From positions 186,001-250,000 of the forward strand of contig NZ_JARWSK010000001.1 of assembly GCF_031081985.1 (NCBI RefSeq): a stretch of 64,000 bases of DNA. Reading direction: 5' to 3'. Below, piece after piece: positions 18,019 through 26,756 of this stretch. The DNA comes from Komagataeibacter xylinus. GTDB taxonomy: Bacteria > Pseudomonadota > Alphaproteobacteria > Acetobacterales > Acetobacteraceae. The notes under the pieces were generated by a model. The model searched no databases, was not told where the DNA came from, and saw only the letters and a list, made by a program, of their open reading frames with translations. Numbering within the stretch: position 1 is the stretch's first letter; the number at the start of each line of letters is the position of its first letter. The translations under genes were made by a program, and so were the position numbers.

Positions 18019-19749
18019 CTAGAGGTTGGCGATGACCTTCAGCCCCACGAGGGCCGCGTTGGGGATGTGCCTGGTCTCGCCCGGGCGGATCATGTATTCG
18101 AATTCCGGCTGCACCAGTATGCCGGGCATGGCGTCAATGGCGTAATACGCCTCGATGATGTGGGAGTCAGTCTGCGGCGCGCGCACGGAGGCGCCGAGCG
18201 AATAACCGGCCTCGTAACGCAAAATCTGCCCTTCCTCCTTGCGGTGGCTGACGTGGTACCATGAATACATGATGCCCAGCCGGTCGGTCACGCGCGAGGG
18301 AATGACACCCGCGAAGGACAGGCCGCCATAGGCTTCATCCGAGATGGACGTGACATGCGGCGTGTTGTGAATGTAGCCCGCCATCAGGTAGCCACCTGCC
18401 ATCTGGTTGCGCCCGCCCCGGCGGTAGACCATCTGGTCGCCTTCAAACCAGAACATGTCCATCGGCGCCGAGCGCTGGTGGCCTGCCGCCGTGCGCAGGG
18501 CGGCGGGCAGGCCGATGCCGATCTCGTCAGGGTAGCGCGTGGTGTCATGCGCGTAGCCCAGCACGTAATGCCCCGGCAGGCGGTTACGGGTCAGGAAGGG
18601 CTGCCACGTGAACTCGACCGGCAGCATCACGCCCGTTGCCTTCTCGCTGCCCCATGACCAGCCGCTGGGGTTGTCGGTCAGCGCGTTGACGGAATAGGCG
18701 CCGAACTGGATGGCCGTGTCACGCGTGGGGCGCAGGCGCAGGCGGCTGCCCCATGTGGCCTTGGGATAGACCGAAAAGCCGGGGTCGAGCTTGAGCGCCA
18801 CGGGAGCCGAGCAGGTGACCATGAACGAGCACAGCAGTGGCGAGGTGGCAAACACATGGGTCAGCGCCATGCGGCCGAAGCTGATGTCGAGATGGTTGTT
18901 GAGCAGCTTCTTTTCGGCATAGAAATCAACCAGATGCGCCACCACGTTGCCCGACAGGCCATACACTTCCTGCAGGTTGACGTAATATTCGCCCACCCGG
19001 TCATGGCTCACGGCGCGGCCTGCGCGTTCCATCACCAGCGTATGGACCGACCAGCCCTTGATTCCGGCCATTTTCTCCAGGTCAAAGTTCACCTGCGCGG
19101 TCAGCTCATGCACGTAGCTCATGCCACGCTGCACGCCGCCATCAATCACGCCCATCGCCTCGCCCTTGTAGGTAAAGGCAAAGCTTACGCCGTGGTCGCG
19201 CAGGCGTTTGCGCAGCGGGTCGAGCAGTGGCACGAGGTGGCCGCTGCCTGCGGTGGGCACGTAGTACGGGTCTTCAAGGTCGCTGTCATGCTGGGCGTCG
19301 ATCCAGCCGGGCAGCAGGCCGGAGGGGCCTTCGTGGTGGCTCAGCGCATCAAGTTCGATCTGGTGGAAGGCCTTGCTGTCACCGGGGCTGCTGACGGGGG
19401 CCACGCTCATGGTGGCCAGGCCCGCGGACGGAAAGGCCGGCACGCCGCTGGGCGGGATGGGCGTGTTGGGCGGCCGGCGGATGGCCTGTGGCTGGGGGCC
19501 AAGCCGCTCGGCATCGAGGCGCATGCTGATCTGTTCCTCCTGCGTCATGCCGGTTGACGGCATGGCCGAGACCGCGCCGGGCGCCATGATGGAGGGCACG
19601 GGCTTCATGGCGGGGTCAACCGACGCCTGGGCATGGGCGTGCTGGGCCGGAGCCAGCGCGGTGGCGCCTGCGGCCAGCAGCCATCCCCAGCCGGAAGGGA
19701 ACGGCGCGCGCGCACGCCCATTGGCGTGTGGGGAGATATGTCTTGTCAT
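18019..19749 (-). CDS. OprB-like carbohydrate-selective porin with long N-terminal extension
   Basis: About 576 residues from ATG 19749 (an in-frame start at 19782 is also possible). A signal peptide with hydrophobic WGWLLAAGATALAPA ends near AHAQA. Residues about 40-150 are Pro, Ser and Ala rich and probably disordered. From about residue 165 the sequence resembles OprB porins (LPGWIDAQHDS, LRKRLRDHGVSFAFTYKGEA, FGRMALTHVFATSPL, YSWYHVSHRKEEG) and ends in LKVIANL. OprB channels admit sugars through the outer membrane, which would suit an oxidative sugar-using bacterium. The length exceeds Pseudomonas OprB (about 450) owing to the N-terminal part. Confidence 0.82.
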   Translation of the reverse strand: MTRHISPHANGRARAPFPSGWGWLLAAGATALAPAQHAHAQASVDPAMKPVPSIMAPGAVSAMPSTGMTQEEQISMRLDAERLGPQPQAIRRPPNTPIPPSGVPAFPSAGLATMSVAPVSSPGDSKAFHQIELDALSHHEGPSGLLPGWIDAQHDSDLEDPYYVPTAGSGHLVPLLDPLRKRLRDHGVSFAFTYKGEAMGVIDGGVQRGMSYVHELTAQVNFDLEKMAGIKGWSVHTLVMERAGRAVSHDRVGEYYVNLQEVYGLSGNVVAHLVDFYAEKKLLNNHLDISFGRMALTHVFATSPLLCSFMVTCSAPVALKLDPGFSVYPKATWGSRLRLRPTRDTAIQFGAYSVNALTDNPSGWSWGSEKATGVMLPVEFTWQPFLTRNRLPGHYVLGYAHDTTRYPDEIGIGLPAALRTAAGHQRSAPMDMFWFEGDQMVYRRGGRNQMAGGYLMAGYIHNTPHVTSISDEAYGGLSFAGVIPSRVTDRLGIMYSWYHVSHRKEEGQILRYEAGYSLGASVRAPQTDSHIIEAYYAIDAMPGILVQPEFEYMIRPGETRHIPNAALVGLKVIANL

Positions 19750-19961
19750 GTCTGTCGATTTTCTCGCGGCCCGGTCCAGCACGGGACGGGGCGGGGATGC
19801 CGGGAATAAAGGAATGCGGGCCTTAGCCGGGCGGCTGGCCTACGAACGTGGCGGGAAAAACGACTGGCGCGCTGTTGCGCGGGCGGGAGTGGATCATGAT
19901 TTGAGGCACCATTGTTCTTGTTTTTTTAGAAGAGTATCCAGAACAAACCGCTGGTAAGAAT

Positions 19962-20024
19962 AAAAGTTTTCAGCTCCCGTCTTTTTCAAGGCGGTCTTGT
20001 GGCAAAGCTTTCGTAAAAAACTTT
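19962..20024. repeat. Dispersed hairpin repeat, degenerate copy 1
   Basis: Ends AAAAGTTTT (19962-19970) and AAAACTTT (20017-20024) flank CTTTTTCAAGGCGG and AAAGCTTTCG, the same building blocks as the elements at 26609, 41571 and 52893. Arms are imperfect here. Confidence 0.5.
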
Positions 20025-20041
20025 CTCCCAATCGCCATGCG

Positions 20042-20072
20042 GCCTGCGGGTGCCTTGTAGGCAGGCTTTTTT
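20042..20072 (+). terminator. Isolated terminator-like hairpin
   Basis: GCCTGC (20042-20047) pairs with GCAGGC (20061-20066), followed by TTTTTT on the plus strand. No plus-strand gene ends nearby, because the porin upstream runs the other way, so it may end a short untranslated transcript or act as a leader element of the kinase gene. Confidence 0.45.
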
Positions 20073-20262
20073 CGGATACTCTTCGATCTTCAGGTATGAT
20101 GGACTAAAATTATAAAATTATCAAACAGAAAATAACTATGTTAATTTTGCGATGCACAAATTGTAATTTTATTTCGTATCTCATTCTGGTTTCCGCTGTT
20201 CTCCCATTCATGGTATCGCGCCTGTGGTGCCGTGGGGCAGGCCCGCGAAGAGGAGACAAGGT

Positions 20263-21414
20263 GTGTCGGCGCTTGTGCTTGTGGTGATGGGTTTCGTGGC
20301 CGGGACGCTGCTCGGGGGGTATGGCGCGTGGCGTTATGGCGCGGTGGGGCGGCTTTCGGGCTACCCGGTGCGCCTGCAGGCCGAACCCGCGGGCACGGAT
20401 GAGGATACGGTGCCGGTCGATGACCTGCCCGTGTCGTTGCTGGTGCTGGCACGGGGCGGGCGGCTGTTGCATGCCGGCGCCCGCGCGCAGGTGGAATTTG
20501 CCGAGGGGCTGGGCATGTTCGTGCGCCACCCCGCGCTGCAGCGTGCCGTGGCCGAACTGCGCCCCGGTGGGGTGACGGAAGTGACCATCGAAGCCGACGT
20601 GCCGGTGCGCCGCGTGGTGCAGGCCTTTGTCAGGGCCGGGATATGGCACGGACAGCCTGCCTGCGTCGTGGTGCTGCTCGATGCCACGGCGCGTGACGCG
20701 CTTGATCGCGCGCGCAGCGACTTCGTGGCCCATGCCAGCCATGAACTGCGCACCCCGCTTGCCGCCCTGATCGGCTTTATCGAGACCCTGCAGGGCCCGG
20801 CCGCCAATGATGCCACGGCGCGGCACAAATTCCTTGCCATCATGGCCCGGCAGGCCAGCCGCATGCAGCGCCTGATCGACCGGCTGCTCTACCTGTCGCG
20901 CGTGCAGATGCTCGAGCACCAGCGCCCGCAGGGCATGATTGTGGTGAGCGAGCTTTTTGCCCGCTTCAATGATGAGGTACAGGGCAAGCCCGAGGCGGAT
21001 CGCGCGGCCCTGGTGCTGCATCCCGCCCCCGCAGGCACGTTGCGCGGCGATGCGGACCAGATATTGCAGGTGCTCGTCAACCTGAGCGAGAACGCCCTGC
21101 GTTATGGCAGGCCGCAGCCGCCCGTCGAGCCGCGCATCGAAATCGCGGCGCAATGGCAGGATAATGGTGGCCTGCTGCTCTCGGTGCGCGATAACGGGCC
21201 GGGCATCGCGCCACAGCACCTGCCGCGCCTGACCGAGCGCTTCTACCGTGTCTCGCCCACGCCGGGGGCGGGTGGCGAGCAGGGCACGGGGCTTGGGCTG
21301 GCCATCGTGCGCCATATCGTTGACCGGCATGGCGGCCGGCTCGACATCACCAGCGCGCCGGGGCAGGGCACCTGCTGCACGGTGTGGCTGCCAGGCAGCG
21401 CGAATGCCGTGTAA
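20263..21414 (+). CDS. PhoR-like sensor histidine kinase, orphan
   Basis: About 383 residues from GTG 20263, which has AGGAG (20251-20255) seven bases upstream; the frame extends to GTG 20224. One N-terminal membrane helix (residues 2-22) is followed by about 120 residues without an obvious periplasmic loop. The phosphoacceptor His160 is in HASHELRTPLAAL; then N-box NLSENALRY, G1 DNGPGIA and G2 GTGLGLAI form the ATPase domain. It resembles PhoR of the phosphate regulon, but no response regulator or pst gene is adjacent in the window, so the partner is unknown. Confidence 0.85.
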   Translation: MSALVLVVMGFVAGTLLGGYGAWRYGAVGRLSGYPVRLQAEPAGTDEDTVPVDDLPVSLLVLARGGRLLHAGARAQVEFAEGLGMFVRHPALQRAVAELRPGGVTEVTIEADVPVRRVVQAFVRAGIWHGQPACVVVLLDATARDALDRARSDFVAHASHELRTPLAALIGFIETLQGPAANDATARHKFLAIMARQASRMQRLIDRLLYLSRVQMLEHQRPQGMIVVSELFARFNDEVQGKPEADRAALVLHPAPAGTLRGDADQILQVLVNLSENALRYGRPQPPVEPRIEIAAQWQDNGGLLLSVRDNGPGIAPQHLPRLTERFYRVSPTPGAGGEQGTGLGLAIVRHIVDRHGGRLDITSAPGQGTCCTVWLPGSANAV

Positions 21415-21467
21415 TTATCAATCCTGACTATTTTTAAAGCTGCCATTTCCCGCCCGGCTGGCCGGGC

Positions 21468-22373
21468 CTATGTGCCGAAATAGGCCTGCCGCAGTTCCTT
21501 GCGCACGAAATCGAGGAACAGCCGCGTGCGCGAGGGCAGGTGCGTGCGCGAGGGGTAGACCGCGCACAGGGTCACGTCCTCCCACCTGTAGGTGCTGAGG
21601 CATTCGATCAGCCGGCCGCATTTGAGGTCATCGGCAATGTCCCACAATACCTTGAGCGCAATGCCGCGCCCGCTCACTGCCCAGTCATGCACCACCTCGC
21701 TGCTTGATGTGGCGAGGCGGGGCGTGACATGCACTTCCTTGCGGGCCTTGCCATCAAAATACACCCATTCGTTAAAGATGCGCTGGCGGCGGATCAGGCA
21801 GATGCAGTCATGCTTGAGCAGGTCGTGCGGCGTGGCGGGCAGGCCCTTGCGGTCACGGTATTCGGGTGAGGCGCAGACCACGCGGCGGCTGTTGATAAGG
21901 CTGGTGGTCATCACCTCCTGATCGGGCGGCATGCCGGGGCGGATGGCGATGTCCAGTCCGTCATCAATCACGTCCAGCCCGGCATCGGACAGGGTAAGCT
22001 GCACCGTCACCTCGGGGTACTGCTCCACGAAGGCCGCCACCACGCCTGCCAGCATCTTGCGCCCGATCTCCGATGGCACGCCCACGCGCAGCAGCCCGCG
22101 CGGAATGCCCGCGCGTGCGGTCAGTTCGGCTTCCGCCTCTTCCACTTCCTGCATGATGCGTACGGCATGCTCGTGCAGGCGCTGCCCTTCCGCCGTGAGC
22201 GCGAAATGGCGCGAGGTGCGCGTGACCAGCCGCGTGCCCAGCCGGGCTTCCATGGTGCTCAGCCTGCGGCTCATGGCAGCGGACGAGAGGCCCATGGCGC
22301 GCGCGCACCCCGCAATGCTGCCCGCTGCGGCCAGGATGCAGAAAAATCTCAGGTCACTGATCTCATCGGGCAA
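21468..22373 (-). CDS. LysR-family transcriptional regulator
   Basis: 301 residues beginning at TTG 22373, supported by GGAG seven bases upstream and by the helix-turn-helix starting at residue 6 (DLRFFCILAAAGSIAGCARA, SSAAMSRRLSTMEARLGTRL). The effector domain runs from about 90 to 295 and belongs to the group typified by RLATSSSEVVHDWAVSGRGI. It is divergent from the malic enzyme gene with about 118 bases between the starts, making that gene the likeliest target. Effector unknown. Confidence 0.9.
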   Translation of the reverse strand: MPDEISDLRFFCILAAAGSIAGCARAMGLSSAAMSRRLSTMEARLGTRLVTRTSRHFALTAEGQRLHEHAVRIMQEVEEAEAELTARAGIPRGLLRVGVPSEIGRKMLAGVVAAFVEQYPEVTVQLTLSDAGLDVIDDGLDIAIRPGMPPDQEVMTTSLINSRRVVCASPEYRDRKGLPATPHDLLKHDCICLIRRQRIFNEWVYFDGKARKEVHVTPRLATSSSEVVHDWAVSGRGIALKVLWDIADDLKCGRLIECLSTYRWEDVTLCAVYPSRTHLPSRTRLFLDFVRKELRQAYFGT

Positions 22374-22491
22374 CTGTCGGCTCCATGATTGCGTTTGGCG
22401 TACGGTTGGCGTGCATGCCCATGCCCTACACGAAGATGTGCAGATCCGTATCCTGCGCGCCGTTCAATCGTTATCACAATGTCGGGTCATT

Positions 22492-24204
22492 ATGTCGGAT
22501 ACAGCGCGGGCCATGCTTTCCTCCTCCCTCAAAACGGCTTTGTCTGGCAGGGAACTTCTGGATTGCCCCGTGCTGAACAAGGGAAATGCATTCGACAGGC
22601 GCGAACGTGACCTGTTCGGGCTGCATGGCCTGCTGCCCGCTTCCGTCACCACTTTGGCCGAGCAGGCCGACCTTGCCCGCGCCCGCCTCGCTGCCCTGCC
22701 GGACAATTTTGCGCGACATATTGCGCTACGCGAAATCCAGGACCGGAACGAAACGCTTTTCTATGCCATCATAGACGAGGCGCTCGAGGCGTGGCTGCCC
22801 ATCATCTACACGCCCGCCATCGGTCGGGCATGTCGTGAGTTCAGCCATATCTGGACCCGCCCGCGCGGCCTGTTCCTGAACTATGCCGACCACCGTGGCC
22901 GCATTGCCGAGATTCTGGCCAGCCCGCAGTTTGATGGCGTGCGCGTGATTGTGGCGAGCGATGGCGGCAGCATCCTTGGCATTGGCGACCAGGGGGCCAA
23001 TGGCATGGGCATCCCCATTGGCAAGCTCTCGCTCTATACCGCCTGTGGCGGCCTCGACCCGGCCCGCGCGCTGCCCGTCCTGCTCGATGTGGGCACCGAT
23101 AACGAGACCCTGCTGGCCGACCCCGAATATATCGGCTGGCGGCATGCCCGCGTGCGCGGTGCGGAATATGATGCCTTCATTGCCGAATTCGTGCAGGCCG
23201 TGAACACGCGCTGGCCCAACATCGCCCTGCATTGGGAGGATCTTTCGGGCGCTGACGCGCTGCGCATCCTGCGCCGTTATCGCGGCGAGATGTGCACCTA
23301 TAATGATGACATTCAGGGCACGGCGGGCGTTACTGCCGGAGCGCTGCTCGCGGCCATCAGGGCCGGAGGCGCGCCGCTTGAGGCGCAGAAGATCGTCATT
23401 TTTGGCGCGGGCGGTGCCGGGTGCGGCATTGCCGACCTGCTGGCGCAGATGATGGTGGCAGGCGGCATGACGGCGCAGGAGGCCAGCCGCCGCTTCTTCA
23501 TGGTTGATATCAATGGCCTTGTGCGCGAGGGCATGGCGGGTGTTACCGAGGGCCAGCAGCCCTTCGCCCAGCCTGCCGATGTGGCATCGGGCTGGCGCGT
23601 GGATGATGCCGCCCATATCACCCTTGCCGAGGTCATGGCCCATGTGCAGCCCACCATGCTGATCGGCACATCAGGGCAGGGCGGGGCATTTACGCGCGAG
23701 ATTGTGGCCCCCATGGCGCAGCAGGCGGCGCGGCCCATCATCTTCGCACTGTCCAATCCCACCGCCAATATCGAGGCCACGCCTGCCGACCTGCTGGCAT
23801 GGACGCAGGGGCGCGCCATCATCGGCACGGGCGGCCCGTTTGCGCCGGTGGAATATGCCGGTCGCCTGCGCCCGGTTGACCAGATCAACAATTCCTACGT
23901 CTTTCCCGGCGTGGGGCTGGCAGTGGTGGCCGGTGGCATCACGCGCATGACTGATGGCATGTTCCTGGCTGCGGCCCATGCGCTTGCCGCCCTCTCGCCC
24001 GCGGCAAAGGCTGCCGACCCCACCACCGCGCCGCTGCTGCCTCCCGTATCGGAACTGCGGCTTGTTGCCACCGCCGTGGCTCGCGCCGTCATTGCGCAGG
24101 GGCAGAAGGAAGGCGTGGCCCCGCAGGCCCCGGCCCATGAAGTCGAGACCGCCCTGCGCGACGCGGTGTGGACCGCCTGCTATCGCCCGTACGAGAAAGC
24201 CTGA
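22492..24204 (+). CDS. maeA: NAD-dependent malic enzyme
   Basis: Oxidative decarboxylation of malate to pyruvate, linking the TCA cycle to pyruvate. It has 570 residues from ATG 22492 (a second ATG at 22513 gives 563; E. coli MaeA has 565). Motifs include IIYTPAIGRACREFSHIW with the catalytic Tyr, SDGGSILGIGDQGANGMGIP, CTYNDDIQGTAGV with metal-binding acids, the dinucleotide site IFGAGGAGCGIADLL and FALSNPTANIEATPADL. No phosphotransacetylase-like extension is present. The frame is open further upstream over the divergent lysR gene but that part is not coding. A weak terminator follows. Confidence 0.93.
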   Translation: MSDTARAMLSSSLKTALSGRELLDCPVLNKGNAFDRRERDLFGLHGLLPASVTTLAEQADLARARLAALPDNFARHIALREIQDRNETLFYAIIDEALEAWLPIIYTPAIGRACREFSHIWTRPRGLFLNYADHRGRIAEILASPQFDGVRVIVASDGGSILGIGDQGANGMGIPIGKLSLYTACGGLDPARALPVLLDVGTDNETLLADPEYIGWRHARVRGAEYDAFIAEFVQAVNTRWPNIALHWEDLSGADALRILRRYRGEMCTYNDDIQGTAGVTAGALLAAIRAGGAPLEAQKIVIFGAGGAGCGIADLLAQMMVAGGMTAQEASRRFFMVDINGLVREGMAGVTEGQQPFAQPADVASGWRVDDAAHITLAEVMAHVQPTMLIGTSGQGGAFTREIVAPMAQQAARPIIFALSNPTANIEATPADLLAWTQGRAIIGTGGPFAPVEYAGRLRPVDQINNSYVFPGVGLAVVAGGITRMTDGMFLAAAHALAALSPAAKAADPTTAPLLPPVSELRLVATAVARAVIAQGQKEGVAPQAPAHEVETALRDAVWTACYRPYEKA

Positions 24205-24522
24205 ATTTCGATATTGCCGGACAAAAGCATGTGCAGGCAACGTCTTGATGCCAGATGATGAAAGGCCACCTCTGTCGCCTTTTTTTCACGAATGCGGCAT
24301 TCTGCTGCGCGGCTATGTCAAAAACATTGGCGCGACGTGCCTGTGCCGTGCAGGCGACTGCGCGGGCAGGTTTTGCCTAAAGCCCATACCTGCCGTGACA
24401 TGCCCCTGGTCCTGCGCTCCAGCCCGATGCGGAGCAGCGCTCTGAGGGCGCCATGCAGTCGCGTCAAAGCGCCCCGCGCGAGGAGGGGCTGCGACCAGCC
24501 GCGTCGGGGCAGGGCTGCCTAG
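24205..24522. other. Intergenic region, maeA / FUSC gene
   Basis: 318 bases. A weak terminator lies at 24261-24286; the remainder is GC-rich with several short hairpins (for example around 24343-24400) but no coding frame, tRNA or clear operator. The promoter of the downstream transporter should lie here. Confidence 0.45.
24261..24286 (+). terminator. Probable terminator of maeA
   Basis: AAAGGC (24261-24266) pairs with GCCTTT (24277-24282) across a 10-base loop, and the T-run continues to 24286. The stem is short, so strength is uncertain. Confidence 0.5.
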
Positions 24523-26601
24523 ATGGATCTATCCCGCCTCATCATGCCCAATCCGGTCGCCCGCCTGCGCTGGCCGCCCGGGGTGGACTGGCTGCGCTGG
24601 CTGGTCTGCCCCACGCCACAGGCCGTGGGCTTTGCGCTGCGCAATACGGCGGCCTCGCTCATCGCCCTTGCCATTGCGCTGTGGATGGAACTCGACAGCC
24701 CGCAATGGGCGGTGGCCACCGTGTGGTCGGTGGCCCAGGTGCGCCGTGGGGAGAGCATGTCCAAGGCGCGGTGGCGCATTGTGGGCACGCTGGTCGGCGC
24801 GGTGGCGGCGGTCGTGTTCATCGGGGCGTTTCCGCAGCAGTCATGGCTGTTTTTTCCCGCCGTTGCGACGTGGATCGGCCTGTGCAGCTTTCTGGCCACG
24901 TTCTGCCTCAACTTCCGCTCCTATGCGTTCGTGCTGTCGGGCTATACGTGCTCCATCATTGCAGTGGCGGCCGCATCCGAGCCCGATAACGTGTTTTTCA
25001 TCGCCATGTCGCGCGCCAGCTATATCGTGCTGGGTGTGGTGTGCGAGGCGGCGATGGCGGTGCTGTTCACCTTCAATCTTGCCACACGCGCGCAGGCCAC
25101 CATGGTGGGGCAGGTGGAAGATGTGCTGCACCGCCTCGGTGGCCTGCTGCGCGAGATCGTGCTGCATGAGCGCGATACGCTGGTCCATGCCGGCGAGTTT
25201 TCCGACATGCTGGTATCGGTGCATCAGGGGCTGGAGTTCCCGGCCATCGAGATGGGGCGGCAGGTGCATGCGGGCGATCATGCCCGCGCGGTTCTGGCCG
25301 CAGTCTCCATTCTGGTGACCCGCCTTGTCGGCCTGTCTGGCGGCACGGAGCGGGCCATGCTGGCCGATGATACGGCGCTGGCCGATACGCGTGGGCAATT
25401 GCTGCATCTGTGCGACCGGCTGGCTACCTGCCGCCTTGCAGCCGGCGCGCTGGATGATCTGTACGAGCAGGTCACGCATCTGCATGCCCTGTTCGAGCAG
25501 CGTGCCGCACGCGGCGCGCACGAGATGGCCCGCGTGACCCACGGCGTGCTGGCCGCCACCATGGAGGACCTGCAGGCAGCGCTGGACCACGCCCATGCCA
25601 TTTTCAACCCGCCGCCGCATGACCGCTTTCGCTTTCACCTTGGCGGGCACCGCGATATCCGCCTTGCATTCCATAACGGGCTGCGGGGGGCTGCCGCCAT
25701 CATGCTCGCCGCCCTTGTCTATGAATGCACGGCCTGGCCTGGCGGCATGGGGTTCATTGCCATTACCACGCTGGTGTGCGGGCTGTTCGCCACGCGCGAA
25801 AACCCGGTGGTGGCCACGACGCGCTTCCTGTCGGGCGCGGTGTGGTCGGCCGTGGCGGCGGGGTGCCTCAGCCTGTGGCTGATCCCGTATCTGAGCGATT
25901 ATGAGGAACTGGCCTTCGTGCTCGGCCTCTTCCTGTTCGTGGGCGGGCTGGCCAAGTGCAATCGGGGTACGGCGGGGGCAGCGGCGGCTTACGGGCTGCT
26001 CATGCCCAACCTGCTCATGACCGGCAACCAGAGCCGGGTGGATGAGATCGCCTTCCTCAACAACGCGCTGCACACGGTGCTGGCTGTCGGGCTGAGCGTG
26101 CTGGTGTTCCGGCTGGTGCTGCCATTCAGGGCGCGGGCCGAGCGGCTGCGTTTTGGCGCGCATATGCGCGGCGAGTTGCGGCGGCTGTGCCTCGTGCCGC
26201 TGCCGCCCTCGCCCCAATGGTGGATCGGCACGAGTGTTGACCGGATCGGGCGCATGGTGCGCCACGCGGCCCAGGCGGGCGATCATACGGCGGGTGGCGG
26301 CATCCGGCTCATGCTCATGTTTTCCTCCGTCGGGCTGAACATCCTGCTGCTGCGCGAACTCAAGCGGCAGCGACGCGACGGCGCAACCGACATCATCACC
26401 ACCCTGCTGCGCGCGCTGGTGCGCTACCGGCCCATCAGCCCGCGCGGGGTGGCCGTGGTGCGGGCGGCGCGCAGGCGGCTGGCCGGGCTGGAAAAAGCCG
26501 ACCCCGGCAACGGAAGGCTGCTTGAGGTGCTGGCCTGCCTTGATGGCATTGCCCGCACGGTCACGGCCTGCCTGAGCGCGATGGAAGCCGGGGTGGAATG
26601 A
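24523..26601 (+). CDS. FUSC-family inner-membrane protein (AaeB/YccS-like exporter)
   Basis: 692 residues in the FUSC layout: a first block of membrane helices (about residues 35-190; RNTAASLIALAIALWMELD, PQWAVATVWSV, FLATFCLNFRSYAFVLSGYT), a cytosolic helical region of about 200 residues, and a second membrane block (about 380-540; FHNGLRGAAAIMLAALVYE). The family includes AaeB, which exports aromatic carboxylic acids, and YccS. No aaeA-like periplasmic adaptor gene is adjacent, so the substrate is unknown. ATG 24523 has no strong Shine-Dalgarno sequence. A strong inverted repeat follows seven bases after the stop. Confidence 0.87.
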   Translation: MDLSRLIMPNPVARLRWPPGVDWLRWLVCPTPQAVGFALRNTAASLIALAIALWMELDSPQWAVATVWSVAQVRRGESMSKARWRIVGTLVGAVAAVVFIGAFPQQSWLFFPAVATWIGLCSFLATFCLNFRSYAFVLSGYTCSIIAVAAASEPDNVFFIAMSRASYIVLGVVCEAAMAVLFTFNLATRAQATMVGQVEDVLHRLGGLLREIVLHERDTLVHAGEFSDMLVSVHQGLEFPAIEMGRQVHAGDHARAVLAAVSILVTRLVGLSGGTERAMLADDTALADTRGQLLHLCDRLATCRLAAGALDDLYEQVTHLHALFEQRAARGAHEMARVTHGVLAATMEDLQAALDHAHAIFNPPPHDRFRFHLGGHRDIRLAFHNGLRGAAAIMLAALVYECTAWPGGMGFIAITTLVCGLFATRENPVVATTRFLSGAVWSAVAAGCLSLWLIPYLSDYEELAFVLGLFLFVGGLAKCNRGTAGAAAAYGLLMPNLLMTGNQSRVDEIAFLNNALHTVLAVGLSVLVFRLVLPFRARAERLRFGAHMRGELRRLCLVPLPPSPQWWIGTSVDRIGRMVRHAAQAGDHTAGGGIRLMLMFSSVGLNILLLRELKRQRRDGATDIITTLLRALVRYRPISPRGVAVVRAARRRLAGLEKADPGNGRLLEVLACLDGIARTVTACLSAMEAGVE

Positions 26602-26608
26602 CAACTGC

Positions 26609-26660
26609 AAAAGTTTTTGGTGAAGCTGTTTTTCAAAAAGACGGCCCCCAAAAACTTTTT
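26609..26660 (+). repeat. Dispersed hairpin repeat, copy 2 (probable terminator)
   Basis: Perfect 12-bp arms AAAAGTTTTTGG (26609-26620) and CCAAAAACTTTT (26648-26659) enclose TGAAGCTGTTTTTCAAAAAG. It directly follows the FUSC gene stop and ends in a T-run on the plus strand, so it can act as a terminator. It shares blocks with the elements at 19962, 41571 and 52893. Confidence 0.75.
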
Positions 26661-26756
26661 ACTGGGTCTGGTCAGGTTGCGGATTGGTCAAATCCGGTTT
26701 TTTAGGATAATCGCAACGCATCCGGTCCGGTCTGGCAAGGGGGAAACGCACGGGGC

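Larger units (their letters stand above)
19783..20223. other. Divergent intergenic region, porin / histidine kinase
   Basis: 441 bases with no supportable coding frame. It contains a degenerate hairpin repeat (19962-20024) and an isolated terminator-like hairpin (20042-20072), then an AT-rich stretch (about 20095-20180) suitable for a promoter. Confidence 0.5.
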
